A stretch of DNA of 64,000 bases from contig JAFLDO010000011.1 in NCBI GenBank assembly GCA_017302455.1, positions 39,076-103,075 on the forward strand. Direction: 5' to 3'. A program made the translations under genes and the position numbers. Shown piece after piece: positions 1 to 10,338 of the stretch. The stretch is from Accumulibacter sp. Lineage in GTDB: Bacteria > Pseudomonadota > Gammaproteobacteria > Burkholderiales > Rhodocyclaceae. The notes beneath the pieces were generated by a model. That model was not told the DNA's origin, did not search any database, and saw only the letters and a program-made list of their open reading frames with translations. Within the stretch, counting starts at the first letter, position 1, and each line of letters begins with the position of its first letter.

Positions 1-1741
1 GTTGCAGATCAAGATGGCACAGGGCGCCAAGCCCGGCGAAGGCGGCCAACTGCCGGGCCACAAGGTTTCCGAATACATCGGCTTCCTGCGCCACTCGGTG
101 CCGGGCGTTGGCCTGATCTCTCCCCCGCCACACCACGACATCTACTCGATCGAGGACCTGGCGCAGTTGATCCACGACCTGAAGAATGCCAACCCGCAAG
201 CGTCGATCAGCGTCAAGCTGGTGTCGGAGGTCGGTGTCGGTACCGTCGCGGCCGGGGTGACCAAGGCCAAGGCTGACCATCTGGTGATCGCCGGCCACGA
301 TGGCGGCACCGGTGCCAGTCCGCAGTCGTCGATCAAGCACGCGGGATCGCCCTGGGAACTGGGTCTTGCCGAGACGCAGCAGACGCTGGTCCTCAACGGT
401 CTGCGCGGACGCGTACGGGTGCAGGTCGATGGGCAGAACAAGACCGGGCGCGACGTCCTGATCGGTGCCTTGCTCGGCGCCGACGAGTTCGGCTTCGCGA
501 CGGCGCCGCTGGTCGTCGAGGGCTGCATCATGATGCGCAAGTGCCATCTCAACACCTGCCCGGTGGGTGTGGCCACTCAGGATCCCGTGTTGCGCCGCCG
601 GTTTTCCGGCCAGCCCGAGCACGTCGTCAACTACTTCTTCTTCGTCGCCGAAGAGGTTCGCGAATTGATGGCGCAAATGGGGATTCGCAGCTTCAACGAC
701 CTGATCGGCCGCTGCGATCTGCTCGACATGCAGAAGGGCATCACCCATTGGAAAGCCCAGGGACTCGACTACAGCCGTATCTTCCAGCGCCCGGAGAACA
801 GGGCGGGGACACCGGAATATCAATGCGAACACCAGGACCATGGTCTTGGCAAGGCGCTCGACATCAAGCTGATCGAACTGGCCGAACCGGCCCTCGCGAG
901 GGGTGAACAGGTCAGTCTCGAACTGCCGGTGCGCAACATCAACCGCACGGTCGGGGCCATGCTGTCGGGCAAGGTCGCCGAGCGCTACGGGCACGCCGGC
1001 TTGCCGGACGGCACCATCGACATTCGTCTCAAAGGTACCGCCGGGCAGAGCTTCGGCGCCTTTCTCGCGCGTGGCGTGACCCTGGACCTGACTGGCGAGG
1101 CCAACGACTACGTCGGCAAGGGGCTGTCAGGTGGGCGGATCATTGTCCGCCCGAGTCCGGGCTTTCGTGGCGACACGCCGAGCAACATCATCGTCGGCAA
1201 TACCGTGCTCTATGGTGCGACCGAAGGAGAAAGCTTCTTCGCCGGTGTCGCGGGCGAACGCTTTGCCGTTCGCAACTCCGGCGCCACGGCGGTCGTCGAA
1301 GGCGTCGGCGATCATGGTTGCGAGTACATGACGGGCGGGACGGTCGTCGTCCTCGGCATGACTGGCCGTAACTTTGCGGCCGGAATGTCCGGTGGCGTCG
1401 CCTATGTGCTCGATGAAGAGCGCAGCTTCGCCTCGCGCTGCAACATGGCGCAGGTCTCGCTGGAGCCGGTTGAGGAAGAGTTCGCCGCGCGCCAGGGCAG
1501 CGATGCCGGTGATGACCTGGAGGGCCATGGCAAGGTGGATGTGCGTCATCTCGGAGTAATCGACGAGGTTCTGCTCAAGGGGCTGATCGACAAGCACTAC
1601 CGCTTTACTGGCAGCCGACAGGCCCAGCGCTTGCTGAACGACTGGGAGAGGTATCGCGGGCGCTTCGTGAAGATAATGCCGCATGAGTACCGGCGGGTGC
1701 TTACGGAACTGGCGGCGCAAAAGCAACTGGAGGCAGCGTAA
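1..1741 (+). CDS. gltB: Glutamate synthase (NADPH) large subunit, 3' part
   Basis: The gene runs in from before the window; about 580 C-terminal residues are visible. It carries the FMN/synthase domain, which makes glutamate from 2-oxoglutarate and ammonia delivered from the glutaminase domain (not in the window). A 3Fe-4S cluster motif C-x5-C-x4-C is seen at fragment residues 175, 181 and 186. The Gly-rich beta-helical GXGXG domain fills roughly residues 300-560. The fragment reads open to its TAA without a break. gltD starts 2 bases after the stop, so the two subunits are co-transcribed. The N-terminal amidotransferase domain and the start lie outside. Confidence 0.97.
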   Translation, partial: LQIKMAQGAKPGEGGQLPGHKVSEYIGFLRHSVPGVGLISPPPHHDIYSIEDLAQLIHDLKNANPQASISVKLVSEVGVGTVAAGVTKAKADHLVIAGHDGGTGASPQSSIKHAGSPWELGLAETQQTLVLNGLRGRVRVQVDGQNKTGRDVLIGALLGADEFGFATAPLVVEGCIMMRKCHLNTCPVGVATQDPVLRRRFSGQPEHVVNYFFFVAEEVRELMAQMGIRSFNDLIGRCDLLDMQKGITHWKAQGLDYSRIFQRPENRAGTPEYQCEHQDHGLGKALDIKLIELAEPALARGEQVSLELPVRNINRTVGAMLSGKVAERYGHAGLPDGTIDIRLKGTAGQSFGAFLARGVTLDLTGEANDYVGKGLSGGRIIVRPSPGFRGDTPSNIIVGNTVLYGATEGESFFAGVAGERFAVRNSGATAVVEGVGDHGCEYMTGGTVVVLGMTGRNFAAGMSGGVAYVLDEERSFASRCNMAQVSLEPVEEEFAARQGSDAGDDLEGHGKVDVRHLGVIDEVLLKGLIDKHYRFTGSRQAQRLLNDWERYRGRFVKIMPHEYRRVLTELAAQKQLEAA

Positions 1742-1743
1742 GC

Positions 1744-3186
1744 ATGGGCAAGCCAACCGGATTCATCGAGTATCGACGTCTGGCGGAGGCCTCCGAGCCC
1801 GCCGGATCGCGTCTGAAGCACTACCGCGAGTTCGTCAAGGTTCTCACTGACGAGCAGGCCAGCGTCCAGGGCGCACGCTGCATGGACTGTGGTATCCCGT
1901 TCTGTAATACGGGCTGCCCGGTCAACAACATCATTCCCGACTGGAACGACCTGGTCTACCGGGGAAATTGGGAGCAGGCTCTGGCGGTTCTGCACTCGAC
2001 CAACAATTTCCCGGATTTTACCGGCCGGATCTGTCCGGCGCCGTGCGAAGCCGCCTGCACGCTCAACATCAACACCGAGCCGGTCGGCATCAAGTCGATC
2101 GAGCATGCGATCGTCGATAAAGGCTGGGAGCAAGGCTGGATCGTGCCGCAGCCGCCGCAGGTCAAGACCGGCAAGCGCGTCGCCGTCGTCGGCTCCGGCC
2201 CGGCCGGTCTGGCCGCGGCGCAGCAACTCGCGCGCGTCGGACATGATGTCGTGGTCTTCGAAAAGAGCGATCGTGTGGGTGGCCTGTTGCGCTATGGCAT
2301 TCCGGATTTCAAGCTGGAGAAGTCGCACATCGATCGCCGCATCCAGCAGATGGAAGCCGAAGGCGTCGAGTTCCGGGTCAATCAGGAAGTTGGAGGCAAC
2401 GGCAGCCACGGCGTTTCCGCCGAGCGCCTGCTGGGCGAATTCGATGCGCTCATTCTGGCTGGTGGCGCCGAGGCGCCGCGCGACTTGACCATCCCGGGCC
2501 GGGACCTGGACGGCGTCCTCTTCGCGATGGACTTTCTACCGCAGCAAAACAAGGTCAATGCCGGTGATAGCCTGCCCGGGCAGACTGTGGCGACGGGCAA
2601 GCGGGTGGTGGTCATTGGCGGTGGCGATACCGGTTCCGACTGTGTCGGCACCAGCAACCGGCATGGCGCCATCTCCGTAACCCAGTTCGAGTTGATGCCG
2701 CAGCCGCCGGAGCAGGAGAACAAGAGTCTCACCTGGCCTTACTGGCCACTTAAGTTGCGCACCTCGTCGTCGCACGAAGAGGGTTGCGCTCGCGATTTTG
2801 CCGTCTCGACCAAGGAGTTCATTGGCGAGAACGGCAAGCTGAAAGCGCTGAAGGTCGCTCGTCTCGACTGGGCGAACGGTCAGATGAACGAAGTTCCGGG
2901 TGGCGACTTCGAGATCGCGGCCGACCTCGTGCTGCTCGCCATGGGCTTCGTTTCACCGGTCAAGCAAGGGCTCCTGGAACAGTTGGCGGTTGCCCTCGAC
3001 GCGCGCGGCAACGTCAGCGCGACGACTGACGGCGCCGGTTGCTACGCCACCAGTGTGCCCAAAGTTTTTACCGCCGGCGACATGCGGCGTGGCCAGTCGC
3101 TCGTCGTCTGGGCGATTCGCGAAGGCCGTCAATGCGCCCGCGAGGTGGACGTGTTCCTGATGGGGAGTTCCGATCTGCCGCGCTGA
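1744..3186 (+). CDS. gltD: Glutamate synthase (NADPH) small subunit
   Basis: 480 residues, the usual length for the beta subunit that feeds NADPH electrons through FAD and Fe-S clusters to GltB. The N-terminus has two Cys groups for 4Fe-4S clusters (C46, C49, C54, C58 and C97, C101, C105). A first dinucleotide-binding motif GSGPAG (about residues 150-155) binds FAD and a second, [10 protein letters not shown] (near 290), binds NADPH. The ATG lies 2 bases after the gltB stop. A long perfect inverted repeat begins 4 bases after its TGA, suggesting the transcript ends there. Confidence 0.97.
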   Translation: MGKPTGFIEYRRLAEASEPAGSRLKHYREFVKVLTDEQASVQGARCMDCGIPFCNTGCPVNNIIPDWNDLVYRGNWEQALAVLHSTNNFPDFTGRICPAPCEAACTLNINTEPVGIKSIEHAIVDKGWEQGWIVPQPPQVKTGKRVAVVGSGPAGLAAAQQLARVGHDVVVFEKSDRVGGLLRYGIPDFKLEKSHIDRRIQQMEAEGVEFRVNQEVGGNGSHGVSAERLLGEFDALILAGGAEAPRDLTIPGRDLDGVLFAMDFLPQQNKVNAGDSLPGQTVATGKRVVVIGGGDTGSDCVGTSNRHGAISVTQFELMPQPPEQENKSLTWPYWPLKLRTSSSHEEGCARDFAVSTKEFIGENGKLKALKVARLDWANGQMNEVPGGDFEIAADLVLLAMGFVSPVKQGLLEQLAVALDARGNVSATTDGAGCYATSVPKVFTAGDMRRGQSLVVWAIREGRQCAREVDVFLMGSSDLPR

Positions 3187-3190
3187 ACGT

Positions 3191-3220
3191 TCATGAAACG
3201 CGCCTCGGCGCGTTTCATGA
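3191..3220. terminator. Perfect inverted repeat after gltD
   Basis: Two 14-base arms (3191-3204 and 3207-3220) are exact reverse complements around a TC centre; in RNA the inner pairs would open to a small loop. It sits directly after the gltD stop. No T-run follows, so it is not a textbook intrinsic terminator. It may stop transcription with Rho or protect the 3' end. Confidence 0.5.
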
Positions 3221-3589
3221 CGCTACCCTGGCCGACCGGGGCTGGGGTCCGGCCTGCCCCGATGGGCTTTTGCCACGATGTTGGTGCGGGTGCTTGCGGG
3301 TCGCCCCGGCCCTGGGCTTGCTTGCGGCGTAGAGGCGACAGCCTCGCCAAGTGTCACGTCGGCCGGCATTTCCCAGGAGGGCAGCCAGTGTCGGCAGGAC
3401 GCTCTGTCAAGCGTGACATTCTTGTGAGTTTCCGCGGCCGAACCTGCAATAATACGGCTTAGTGAAGGTGGCCGGTGGCGCGGCAAGGCGGAGTCAAACC
3501 AGCCTCGGATAGCGCCGGTGCCGGCGTATGTCGCGGGCGCCTCCTTCCGCCAGCAGGGACCAAGCTTACCGTCTGACTGAGTCTTAGCC
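3221..3589. other. Non-coding spacer between gltD and glmU
   Basis: About 370 bases without a convincing gene. Short open frames here have no recognisable domain and no good ribosome binding site. An AT-rich stretch near 3448-3456 (AATAATACG) could be a -10 region for glmU, but no matching -35 is evident. I see no repeat or RNA structure beyond the adjoining inverted repeat. Confidence 0.5.
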
Positions 3590-4948
3590 ATGAATATCGT
3601 GATTCTCGCTGCCGGGCAAGGCAAGCGAATGCATTCGAACCTGCCGAAGGTGCTGCATCCGCTGGCCGGCAAGGCGCTCGTCGCGCACGTCATTGATACC
3701 GCACGTAGCCTCGCTCCGCAGACGATCTGTCTCGTCTATGGACACGGTGGGGACGTCATGCGCGCCACCATCGATGCGCCGGACCTGGTCTGGGCGCTGC
3801 AGGAACCGCAACTGGGGACCGGCCATGCCGCCCGGCAGGCGCTGCCACATCTCGCGACCGAGGGGCTGACCTTGGTGCTCTACGGCGACGTACCGCTGAT
3901 TCAGGCGGATACACTCAAGCGCCTGCTGCATGCGGCGCGAGATGCCCTGGCCATTCTCACCGTCGACCTCGCCCAACCAGGTGGCTACGGCCGTATCGTG
4001 CGCAGCGCGGCCGGCGAGGTGCTGCGCATTGTCGAAGAGAAGGATGCGACCCCCGCCGAGAAGGCGATCCACGAGGTCAATACGGGCATCATCGCGTTGC
4101 CGACCGTTCGTCTGGCGGAGTGGCTGGCTAGCCTGTCGAACGACAACGCCCAGCAGGAGTACTACCTCACCGACATCGTCGGCATGGCGGTCGCGGCCGG
4201 CGTGCCGATCCGGACCGCGCAGGCACACTCTGAATGGGAAGTCCTTGGCGTCAATAGCAAGGTGCATCTGGCGCAACTCGAACGCGTTGCGCAGCGGCGG
4301 ATCGCCGATCATCTGCTGGAACAGGGGGTACGCCTGGCCGACCCGGCGCGCATCGACGTGCGGGGCGAACTCGTCTGCGGTCGCGACGTGTTCATCGACG
4401 TGAACTGTGTCTTCGAGGGCAAGGTCGTTCTCGAAGAGGCCGTCGAAATCGGTCCGGCCTGCGTTCTCAAGAACGCCCGCATCGGTGCCGGATCGCGTCT
4501 TGCTGCCTTCTCCCACATTGAAGATGCGGTCGTCGGGCCGGACGGCGTGATCGGACCCTTCGCCCGGCTGCGGCCCGGGACGGAACTGGCCGCCGGCGTG
4601 CACGTCGGCAATTTCGTCGAACTCAAGAACAGCAAGTTTGCCGCGCAGTCGAAAGCCAATCACCTTGCCTATATCGGCGATGCGATCGTCGGCAGCCGTG
4701 TGAACATCGGTGCCGGAACCATCACCTGCAACTACGACGGGGCCAACAAGTCTAAGACCGTCATCGAAGACGACGCCTTCATCGGTTCCGACACGCAACT
4801 GGTTGCGCCCGTCACCGTAGGGCGCGGTGCCACTCTCGGCGCCGGTACGACGCTGACCAGGGACGCGCCACCCGACACGCTGACCCTCTCGCGGGCCAGG
4901 CAAGTGTCGATCGCCGGCTGGAAGCGGCCGCAAAAAGTCAAGAAATAA
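3590..4948 (+). CDS. glmU: Bifunctional GlmU: GlcN-1-P acetyltransferase / GlcNAc-1-P uridylyltransferase
   Basis: 452 residues, full length. It makes UDP-GlcNAc, the sugar donor for peptidoglycan and lipid A, in the cytoplasm. The N-terminus has the pyrophosphorylase loop LAAGQGKRM (residues 6-14) followed by a Lys in NLPKVLHP. From about residue 250 the protein is a left-handed beta-helix of hexapeptide repeats, including the acetyltransferase segment [11 protein letters not shown]. glmS follows 50 bases downstream, so two UDP-GlcNAc pathway enzymes are adjacent. A short hairpin with a GAAA loop (4965-4978) lies in the gap. Confidence 0.97.
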   Translation: MNIVILAAGQGKRMHSNLPKVLHPLAGKALVAHVIDTARSLAPQTICLVYGHGGDVMRATIDAPDLVWALQEPQLGTGHAARQALPHLATEGLTLVLYGDVPLIQADTLKRLLHAARDALAILTVDLAQPGGYGRIVRSAAGEVLRIVEEKDATPAEKAIHEVNTGIIALPTVRLAEWLASLSNDNAQQEYYLTDIVGMAVAAGVPIRTAQAHSEWEVLGVNSKVHLAQLERVAQRRIADHLLEQGVRLADPARIDVRGELVCGRDVFIDVNCVFEGKVVLEEAVEIGPACVLKNARIGAGSRLAAFSHIEDAVVGPDGVIGPFARLRPGTELAAGVHVGNFVELKNSKFAAQSKANHLAYIGDAIVGSRVNIGAGTITCNYDGANKSKTVIEDDAFIGSDTQLVAPVTVGRGATLGAGTTLTRDAPPDTLTLSRARQVSIAGWKRPQKVKK

Positions 4949-4998
4949 CATAAACCCCATCCCCGGCCGGAAACGGCCACAGAAGAAGTGATCTGACC

Positions 4999-6831
4999 AT
5001 GTGTGGCATCGTTGCCGCGGTCGCCGACCGCAATATCGTTCCCGTTCTCCTCGAAGGCCTGCGCAAGCTCGAATACCGCGGCTATGATTCCGCCGGTCTC
5101 GCGCTCATCAATGGCGCGGGCCTGCAGCGCCTACGTTCCGTTGGCCGCGTTGCCGAGCTGACGGCGCAGGTCGACGAATCACCGCAGGCGGCGGGCAACA
5201 GCGGCATCGCGCATACACGCTGGGCGACGCATGGCGTGCCCTGCGAGCGCAATGCCCACCCGCACATCTCCCAGGGACTGGCGGTGGTGCACAACGGCAT
5301 CATCGAGAATCACGAGTCGCTGCGCGGGCGCCTCCAGGCGCTGGGTTACCACTTCACTTCGGATACCGACACCGAGGTCGTCGCCCACCTGATCGCCCAT
5401 GAACTCAAGTCCACGCCCGACTTCCTGACCGCCGTGCGTCAGGCGGTCGCCCAACTGCAGGGCGCCTATGCCATTGCCGTGCTTCGCGAAGCCGATCCGA
5501 CGCGCGTGGTCGTGGCGCGTGAAGGCGCGCCCCTGCTGCTCGGGGTGACCGAAGACGGGTGCTACGCCGCCTCCGACGCGTCCGCCTTGCTGCAGGTGAC
5601 GCGGCGAATGGTCTATCTCGAGAACGGCGATTGTGCCGAGCTGAAGCGCGACGGCTATCGCATTACCCGGGTTGACGGAATGCCGGTCGAGCGTGCCGAG
5701 ACCGAGTCGCAGTTGACGGCCGACGCTGTCGAATTGGGCCACTACCGCCACTACATGCAGAAAGAGATCTTCGAGCAGCCGGTGGCCCTGGCCAACACGC
5801 TCGAGATGCTTGGCGCTGCCCGCAGCATCCAGCCCGGCGTGTTCGGCGCAGAAAGCGAGGCGACGCTCAGGGAGGTTCGGCAAGTCCTGATCATCGCCTG
5901 CGGAACCAGTTACCACGCGGGCCTGGTCGCCCGCTACTGGCTCGAATCGCTTGCCGGAATCCCGTGCTCGGTCGAGGTGGCCAGCGAATATCGCTATCGT
6001 GATTCGGTGCCCGACCCGCAGACACTGGTAGTGACGATTTCCCAGTCTGGCGAAACAGCCGACACGCTCGCCGCACTGCAGCATGCCAAGTCTCTCGGCA
6101 TGACGCGGACGCTGTGTATCTGCAACGTTCCCGAGTCGTCGCTGGTGCGCGAGAACGCCCTGCGCTTCATTACCCGCGCCGGGCCGGAAATCGGCGTCGC
6201 GTCGACCAAGGCCTTCACCACGCAACTCGCCGCGCTGTATCTGCTGACCCTGGTTCTCGCCAAGGTGCGTGGTCGTCTCGACGAGGAGGCCGAGGCGGCC
6301 GAACTGCATGCCGTGCGTCACCTGCCGCTGGCCGTGGCCAAGATCCTCGAACTCGAACCCGAGATCCGCGAATGGGCCGGACAGTTCTCGATGAAGCAGC
6401 ACGCGCTCTTCCTCGGGCGTGGCCGTCATTACCCGATCGCCATGGAAGGCGCGCTGAAGCTCAAGGAGATCTCCTACATCCACGCCGAGGCCTATCCGGC
6501 CGGCGAGCTGAAGCACGGACCCCTGGCCCTCGTCGACCGGGAGATGCCGGTGATCGCCGTGGCTCCCAACGACGCACTGATCGAGAAGCTCAAGTCCAAT
6601 CTGCAGGAAGTGCGCGCGCGCGGCGGCGAACTGTACGTCTTTGCCGACGCCGACAGCGAGATGAAGGAATCGGACGGCATTCACGTGCTGCATCTGCCGG
6701 AGCACTACGGCGCGCTGTCCGCCTTGCTGCATGTCGTGCCCCTGCAACTGCTGGCCTATCATGTCGCCCTGGTGCGCGGGACCGACGTTGACAAGCCTCG
6801 CAACCTCGCCAAGTCGGTAACCGTCGAGTAG
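4999..6831 (+). CDS. glmS: Glutamine-fructose-6-phosphate aminotransferase (isomerizing)
   Basis: 610 residues. It converts fructose-6-phosphate and glutamine to glucosamine-6-phosphate, the first committed step to UDP-GlcNAc. Cys2, exposed once the initiator Met is removed, is the glutaminase nucleophile (MCGIVAAV). The N-terminal Ntn amidotransferase domain spans about 1-220 and two SIS sugar-isomerase domains follow, the first marked by [11 protein letters not shown] near 297-307. The C-terminus [12 protein letters not shown] is the conserved tail that closes the active site. The 50-base gap before it is too short for a glmS ribozyme. A 7-bp-stem hairpin (6840-6864) lies just after the stop. 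Confidence 0.97.
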   Translation: MCGIVAAVADRNIVPVLLEGLRKLEYRGYDSAGLALINGAGLQRLRSVGRVAELTAQVDESPQAAGNSGIAHTRWATHGVPCERNAHPHISQGLAVVHNGIIENHESLRGRLQALGYHFTSDTDTEVVAHLIAHELKSTPDFLTAVRQAVAQLQGAYAIAVLREADPTRVVVAREGAPLLLGVTEDGCYAASDASALLQVTRRMVYLENGDCAELKRDGYRITRVDGMPVERAETESQLTADAVELGHYRHYMQKEIFEQPVALANTLEMLGAARSIQPGVFGAESEATLREVRQVLIIACGTSYHAGLVARYWLESLAGIPCSVEVASEYRYRDSVPDPQTLVVTISQSGETADTLAALQHAKSLGMTRTLCICNVPESSLVRENALRFITRAGPEIGVASTKAFTTQLAALYLLTLVLAKVRGRLDEEAEAAELHAVRHLPLAVAKILELEPEIREWAGQFSMKQHALFLGRGRHYPIAMEGALKLKEISYIHAEAYPAGELKHGPLALVDREMPVIAVAPNDALIEKLKSNLQEVRARGGELYVFADADSEMKESDGIHVLHLPEHYGALSALLHVVPLQLLAYHVALVRGTDVDKPRNLAKSVTVE

Positions 6832-6984
6832 GGCCACGTCGTCAGGTAGCCCGACGGCCTGACGGCGGCGTCGGCCACGACCCGCTAGGATTCACAACCA
6901 TCGCCCCGCGCGGACCCCGTCGCCGGGACGCCGTAGAGCGCCGGCCTTTCCTGACCGGGTCGTGACGGGGGATCCGGAGCGCGC

Positions 6985-7512
6985 ATGGACTTTTCCATTT
7001 CGGCCGTAACGGCCACCGATATCGAGCCTGTCATCGCGCTCGCACGCCAGGTCTGGCAGCAGACCTACCCGGGAATCATCAGCCAGGCGCAGATCGATTT
7101 CATGCTCGAGCAGCGTTACAACCCGCCGCGCCTGCTGCAGGAACTGACGCTAACGCAACTCTGGTGGGACCAGATCAGGGTCGACGGGAAGCTGGCTGGC
7201 TTCGCCTCCTGTCTGCTTACCGAAGCTGGCGAAATGAAGCTCGACAAGCTCTATGTCGACCCGCAGAGGCAGCGAATGGGGCTGGGTTCCCGCTTGCTCG
7301 AGCATGTCAGCGGCCGCGCGCGCGCTGCCGGCTGCACGACGCTTATTCTGGCCGTGAACAAGCGTAACGAAGGCGCCATCGCCACCTATCGCCGGAACGG
7401 CTTCGCCGTCCGCGAGGCCGTCTGCGTCGACATCGGCGGGGGATTCGTCATGGACGACTTTATAATGGCAAAGTCACTGCTTGCACCGTCGCCAGGCGGC
7501 AACAAAAAATGA
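6985..7512 (+). CDS. GNAT family N-acetyltransferase
   Basis: 175 residues with a single GNAT fold. The acetyl-CoA pyrophosphate loop is visible as [10 protein letters not shown] (about residues 94-103), preceded by the beta strand LDKLYVDP and followed by the usual N-x-x-A-I-x-x-Y-x-x-x-G-F pattern near the C-terminus. The acceptor cannot be told from sequence. The stop overlaps the dapF start (ATGA), so both are translated from one message. In related genomes dapF is not always preceded by this gene, so its link to lysine or peptidoglycan synthesis is only positional. Confidence 0.85.
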   Translation: MDFSISAVTATDIEPVIALARQVWQQTYPGIISQAQIDFMLEQRYNPPRLLQELTLTQLWWDQIRVDGKLAGFASCLLTEAGEMKLDKLYVDPQRQRMGLGSRLLEHVSGRARAAGCTTLILAVNKRNEGAIATYRRNGFAVREAVCVDIGGGFVMDDFIMAKSLLAPSPGGNKK

Positions 7513-8339
7513 AGATGCCATTCGTCAAGATGCATGGATTGGGCAACGACTTCGTCGTCCTCGATGGCGTTCGCCAGTCCGTCGTGCTGACGGCGCCGCA
7601 GTTGCGCCACCTGGCCGACCGCCATTTCGGCATTGGCTGCGACCAGATCCTGCTCGTCGAACCCGCCAGCCAGCCCGGCATCGATTTCCGCTATCGGATT
7701 TTCAATGCCGATGGCGGCGAGGTCGAACAGTGTGGCAACGGCGCGCGCTGCTTCGTTCGCTTTGTTCACGAGCAGGGCCTGACCGCCAAACGCGAGATCC
7801 GCGTCGAGACAATGGGCGGCGTCATCGGGCCGCGTCTCGAGGATGACGGTACGGTGACTGTCGACATGGGCGTGCCGGTGTTCGCCAGCGCGCAGATCCC
7901 CTTCGTGGCGGCGACCGAAGACCTGGTGCAAACCCTGCGCGTCGCCGACGAGGACATAGCGATCACCGCCGTCGGTATGGGCAACCCGCACGCCGTTCAG
8001 GTGGTGGCCGACGTCGATCTCGCACCGGTCGAGCGCCAGGGCCCGTTGATTGAGGCGCACCCGCGTTTCCCGCAGCGCGTCAACGCGGGTTTCATGCAGG
8101 TCCTCGACCGGCACACCATTCGCCTGCGCGTTTTCGAACGTGGCGCCGGCGAAACGCTGGCCTGCGGCACCGGCGCCTGCGCTGCCGCCGTCGCCGGCAT
8201 CGCCCGCGGCCTGCTCGATTCACCAGTGCGGGTTGCCACGCGCGGCGGGGAGCTGACCATTGCCTGGAATGGCCATGCCACCCCCGTCCTGATGACCGGC
8301 CCCGCCGTCACCGTCTTCAAGGGAGAAATCGAATTATGA
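7509..8339 (+). CDS. dapF: Diaminopimelate epimerase
   Basis: 276 residues. It interconverts LL- and meso-diaminopimelate for lysine and peptidoglycan. Both catalytic cysteines of this cofactor-independent racemase are in place: C75 in the CGNGAR motif and C219 in ACGTGAC. The N-terminal [10 protein letters not shown] signature is intact. It overlaps the upstream acetyltransferase and the downstream DUF484 gene by four bases each (ATGA), giving a tightly coupled operon with xerC, as in many proteobacteria. Confidence 0.97.
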   Translation: MKMPFVKMHGLGNDFVVLDGVRQSVVLTAPQLRHLADRHFGIGCDQILLVEPASQPGIDFRYRIFNADGGEVEQCGNGARCFVRFVHEQGLTAKREIRVETMGGVIGPRLEDDGTVTVDMGVPVFASAQIPFVAATEDLVQTLRVADEDIAITAVGMGNPHAVQVVADVDLAPVERQGPLIEAHPRFPQRVNAGFMQVLDRHTIRLRVFERGAGETLACGTGACAAAVAGIARGLLDSPVRVATRGGELTIAWNGHATPVLMTGPAVTVFKGEIEL

Positions 8340-8989
8340 AAGCGGAAGAAGTAGCGCATTACCTGCAGAACAACCCGCAGTTTTTCGAACTGCACGCGGA
8401 CCTGGTCGCCAACATGGTCGTTCCGCATCCGCACAGCGGCCGCACCATCTCGATCACCGAACGGCAGATGCTGGCCTTGCGCGACAAGAACCGGCAGCTT
8501 GAAGGCAAGATGGGCGAGTTGCTGCAGTTCGGCGAGGAAAACGACGAAATCAGCCAGAAGATGCACCGACTGGCCGTCGGCATGATTGCCGCGCGGAGCT
8601 TCCAGGCCGTGCTGCACACCCTGAACCTGCATCTACGCGACGATTTCGACGTTCCCCACGTCGCCGTTCGCCTGTGGCGTCACCCCGAAGGCAACGACGA
8701 CCTGCCCGAGTTTGCCGAAGTCAGCCAGGAACTGCAGGCCTTCGCGGAAACCTTGACACTGCCTTACTGCGGGTCGACCAGTGGCTTCGAGACCTCGTCG
8801 TGGTTCGGTGAGGCATCGCTGCATGTCCGCTCGCAGGCGCTGATCGCCATGCGCGACGGCGGTGGCACGATCGGCATGATCGCTCTCGGCAGCGAGGATC
8901 TCGAGCGCTTCTACACCCAGATGGGAACGATCTACCTCGAACGTCTCGGCGAAATGGCCTCCGCCGCGTTGGCGCGCGTCCTGCGCTGA
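8336..8989 (+). CDS. DUF484 family protein
   Basis: 217 residues of the DUF484 family found between dapF and xerC in proteobacteria. The N-terminal motif ([19 protein letters not shown]) and the following short coiled stretch ending in KMGELLQF are typical. The C-terminal part resembles a GAF-like sensor fold, but no ligand residues can be assigned. Function is unproven; a role linked to XerC or to chromosome dimer resolution is suggested only by gene order. Translation is coupled to dapF, and xerC starts 10 bases after its stop. Confidence 0.85.
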   Translation: MKAEEVAHYLQNNPQFFELHADLVANMVVPHPHSGRTISITERQMLALRDKNRQLEGKMGELLQFGEENDEISQKMHRLAVGMIAARSFQAVLHTLNLHLRDDFDVPHVAVRLWRHPEGNDDLPEFAEVSQELQAFAETLTLPYCGSTSGFETSSWFGEASLHVRSQALIAMRDGGGTIGMIALGSEDLERFYTQMGTIYLERLGEMASAALARVLR

Positions 8990-8999
8990 AAGCGGAGCA

Positions 9000-9914
9000 A
9001 TGAGCGCCAGCGCGCGCGCCGCCAGCGTCAATGCCTACCTCGACGAACTGGCTGGGCAACGCCGGCTGTCGCCGCACACCGTCAGCAACTATCGGCACGA
9101 TCTCGAGACACTCTGCGCGCTGATCGGCGAATTGCCATCCGATTCCGGCTTCGCTGCCATCGAGACGCACCACATCCGCCGCTTCGTCGCCATCCTGCAC
9201 ACGCGTGGGCTCGGCGGCCGCTCGCTTGGCCGCACGCTGTCCGCGTGGCGCGGCTTCTATCGCTGGCTCGTCCAGCGCGGCATGACGACGCTGAATCCGG
9301 TCGACAGCGTGCGGCCGCCGAAGAGCCCGAAGGGGCTGCCGAAAGCCCTGTCGCCCGACGAAGCGAACCGCCTGTTGGCAGCGCAGAGCGAAAACCTGCT
9401 GGAAATCCGCGATCAGGCCATCTTCGAGCTCTTCTACTCGTCCGGCCTGCGCCTCGCCGAACTCGCCGCCCTCGACATCGGCTGCCTCGAAGACCTGCTC
9501 GCCGGCGAAGTGCGCGTCCTCGGCAAGCGCAACAAGCTGCGCATCGTCCCAGTCGGCAGCCAGGCCAGGGAGGCGGTGGCGCTCTGGGCCGGGCAGCGCG
9601 CCTGTCTCGCGGCAGCCGACGAAACCGCCCTCTTCGTCGGTCAGCGCGGCCGACGCCTGGGTGTGCGCATGATCCAGTTGCGCCTGCTGCGCCGGGGCCG
9701 CGCGCAGGGCTTGCCGGCGCGCGTGCATCCGCACATGCTGCGCCATTCGTTTGCCTCGCACGTCCTGCAATCCTCGGGCGACCTGCGCGCCGTCCAGGAG
9801 ATGCTCGGCCACGCCAGCATCGCTTCGACGCAGGTCTACACCCATCTCGACTTCCAGCACCTGGCGGCGGTCTACGATCAGGCCCACCCGCGCGCCAAGC
9901 GCAAGCCGGAGTAG
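9000..9914 (+). CDS. xerC: Tyrosine recombinase XerC
   Basis: 304 residues, the usual size. With XerD it resolves chromosome dimers at dif near the septum. The N-terminal SAM-like core-binding domain covers about residues 5-95. The catalytic set is visible: R151 (SGLRLAEL), a Lys in the beta-hairpin GKRNKLR (176 or 179), H245 and R248 (HPHMLRHSF), H271 (LGHAS) and the nucleophile Y280 (STQVYTHLD). Start ATG is preceded by AGCGGAGC. Position after dapF-DUF484 supports XerC over XerD. Confidence 0.95.
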   Translation: MSASARAASVNAYLDELAGQRRLSPHTVSNYRHDLETLCALIGELPSDSGFAAIETHHIRRFVAILHTRGLGGRSLGRTLSAWRGFYRWLVQRGMTTLNPVDSVRPPKSPKGLPKALSPDEANRLLAAQSENLLEIRDQAIFELFYSSGLRLAELAALDIGCLEDLLAGEVRVLGKRNKLRIVPVGSQAREAVALWAGQRACLAAADETALFVGQRGRRLGVRMIQLRLLRRGRAQGLPARVHPHMLRHSFASHVLQSSGDLRAVQEMLGHASIASTQVYTHLDFQHLAAVYDQAHPRAKRKPE

Positions 9915-9936
9915 GTCCGTAGCCCGTAACCCGTAG

Positions 9937-9967
9937 GTTGGGTTAGCCCGCCAGGGCGTAACCCAAC
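9937..9967. repeat. REP-like palindrome after xerC
   Basis: Nine-base arms GTTGGGTTA and TAACCCAAC are exact reverse complements. An inner GCCC/GGGC pairing makes a nearly continuous stem with one bulged G. This TTGGGTTA palindrome type is scattered between genes in many proteobacterial genomes. Only one copy is present in this window, so its repetitive nature is recalled, not shown. Confidence 0.5.
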
Positions 9968-10018
9968 ATCCGGCTGCTCGACAACCACGGCCTTCAAGTG
10001 GACCTCGATCCACCGGCA

Positions 10019-10153
10019 ATGTTCATGCCCCAGCACCTGCTGCGCGCCAACAAGCAGTGGCTCGAACGCCGGCTGCGCGACCTCGGGCTGCTGGCCGGGG
10101 TAAACGACGCGGAATCGATGAGGCAATTGCGCGCACAAGTTGATGTAGCATGA
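10019..10153 (+). CDS. Small open frame of unknown function, possible gene remnant
   Basis: 44 codons from ATG to TGA; the frame is open upstream back to 9962, right after the REP-like palindrome. The translation is rich in Leu, Arg and Gln (for example NKQWLERRLRDLGLL) and looks like a real amphipathic helix rather than random frame. No family recognised and no strong ribosome binding site. It may be the tail of a gene cut by the palindrome. The rest of the 9915-10338 gap shows nothing else I can name. Confidence 0.25.
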   Translation: MFMPQHLLRANKQWLERRLRDLGLLAGVNDAESMRQLRAQVDVA

Positions 10154-10338
10154 TTGGCTTCAATCGTATCGAAAACGGCTACCGGGGTGGAAACACCAGT
10201 CCTCGTTCCGGCGCATGCCAAGTTGGACAAGGCTGCTTCTTTACAAACACGCGCAGGCAATGCATCATCGGACTGACCAACCGGCGCTAGCCCGGACCTG
10301 ATGGTTCATCCTGCGTTGCAGGGTCCTTTCGCGAAAAA

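Noticed and set aside
3193..3462. Short plus-strand frame after gltD
   Set aside because: It starts inside the perfect inverted repeat, has no ribosome binding site and no known family.
4949..4998. Possible glmS ribozyme before glmS
   Set aside because: The gap is 50 bases, too short for the ribozyme core, and the ribozyme is known mainly from Gram-positive bacteria.
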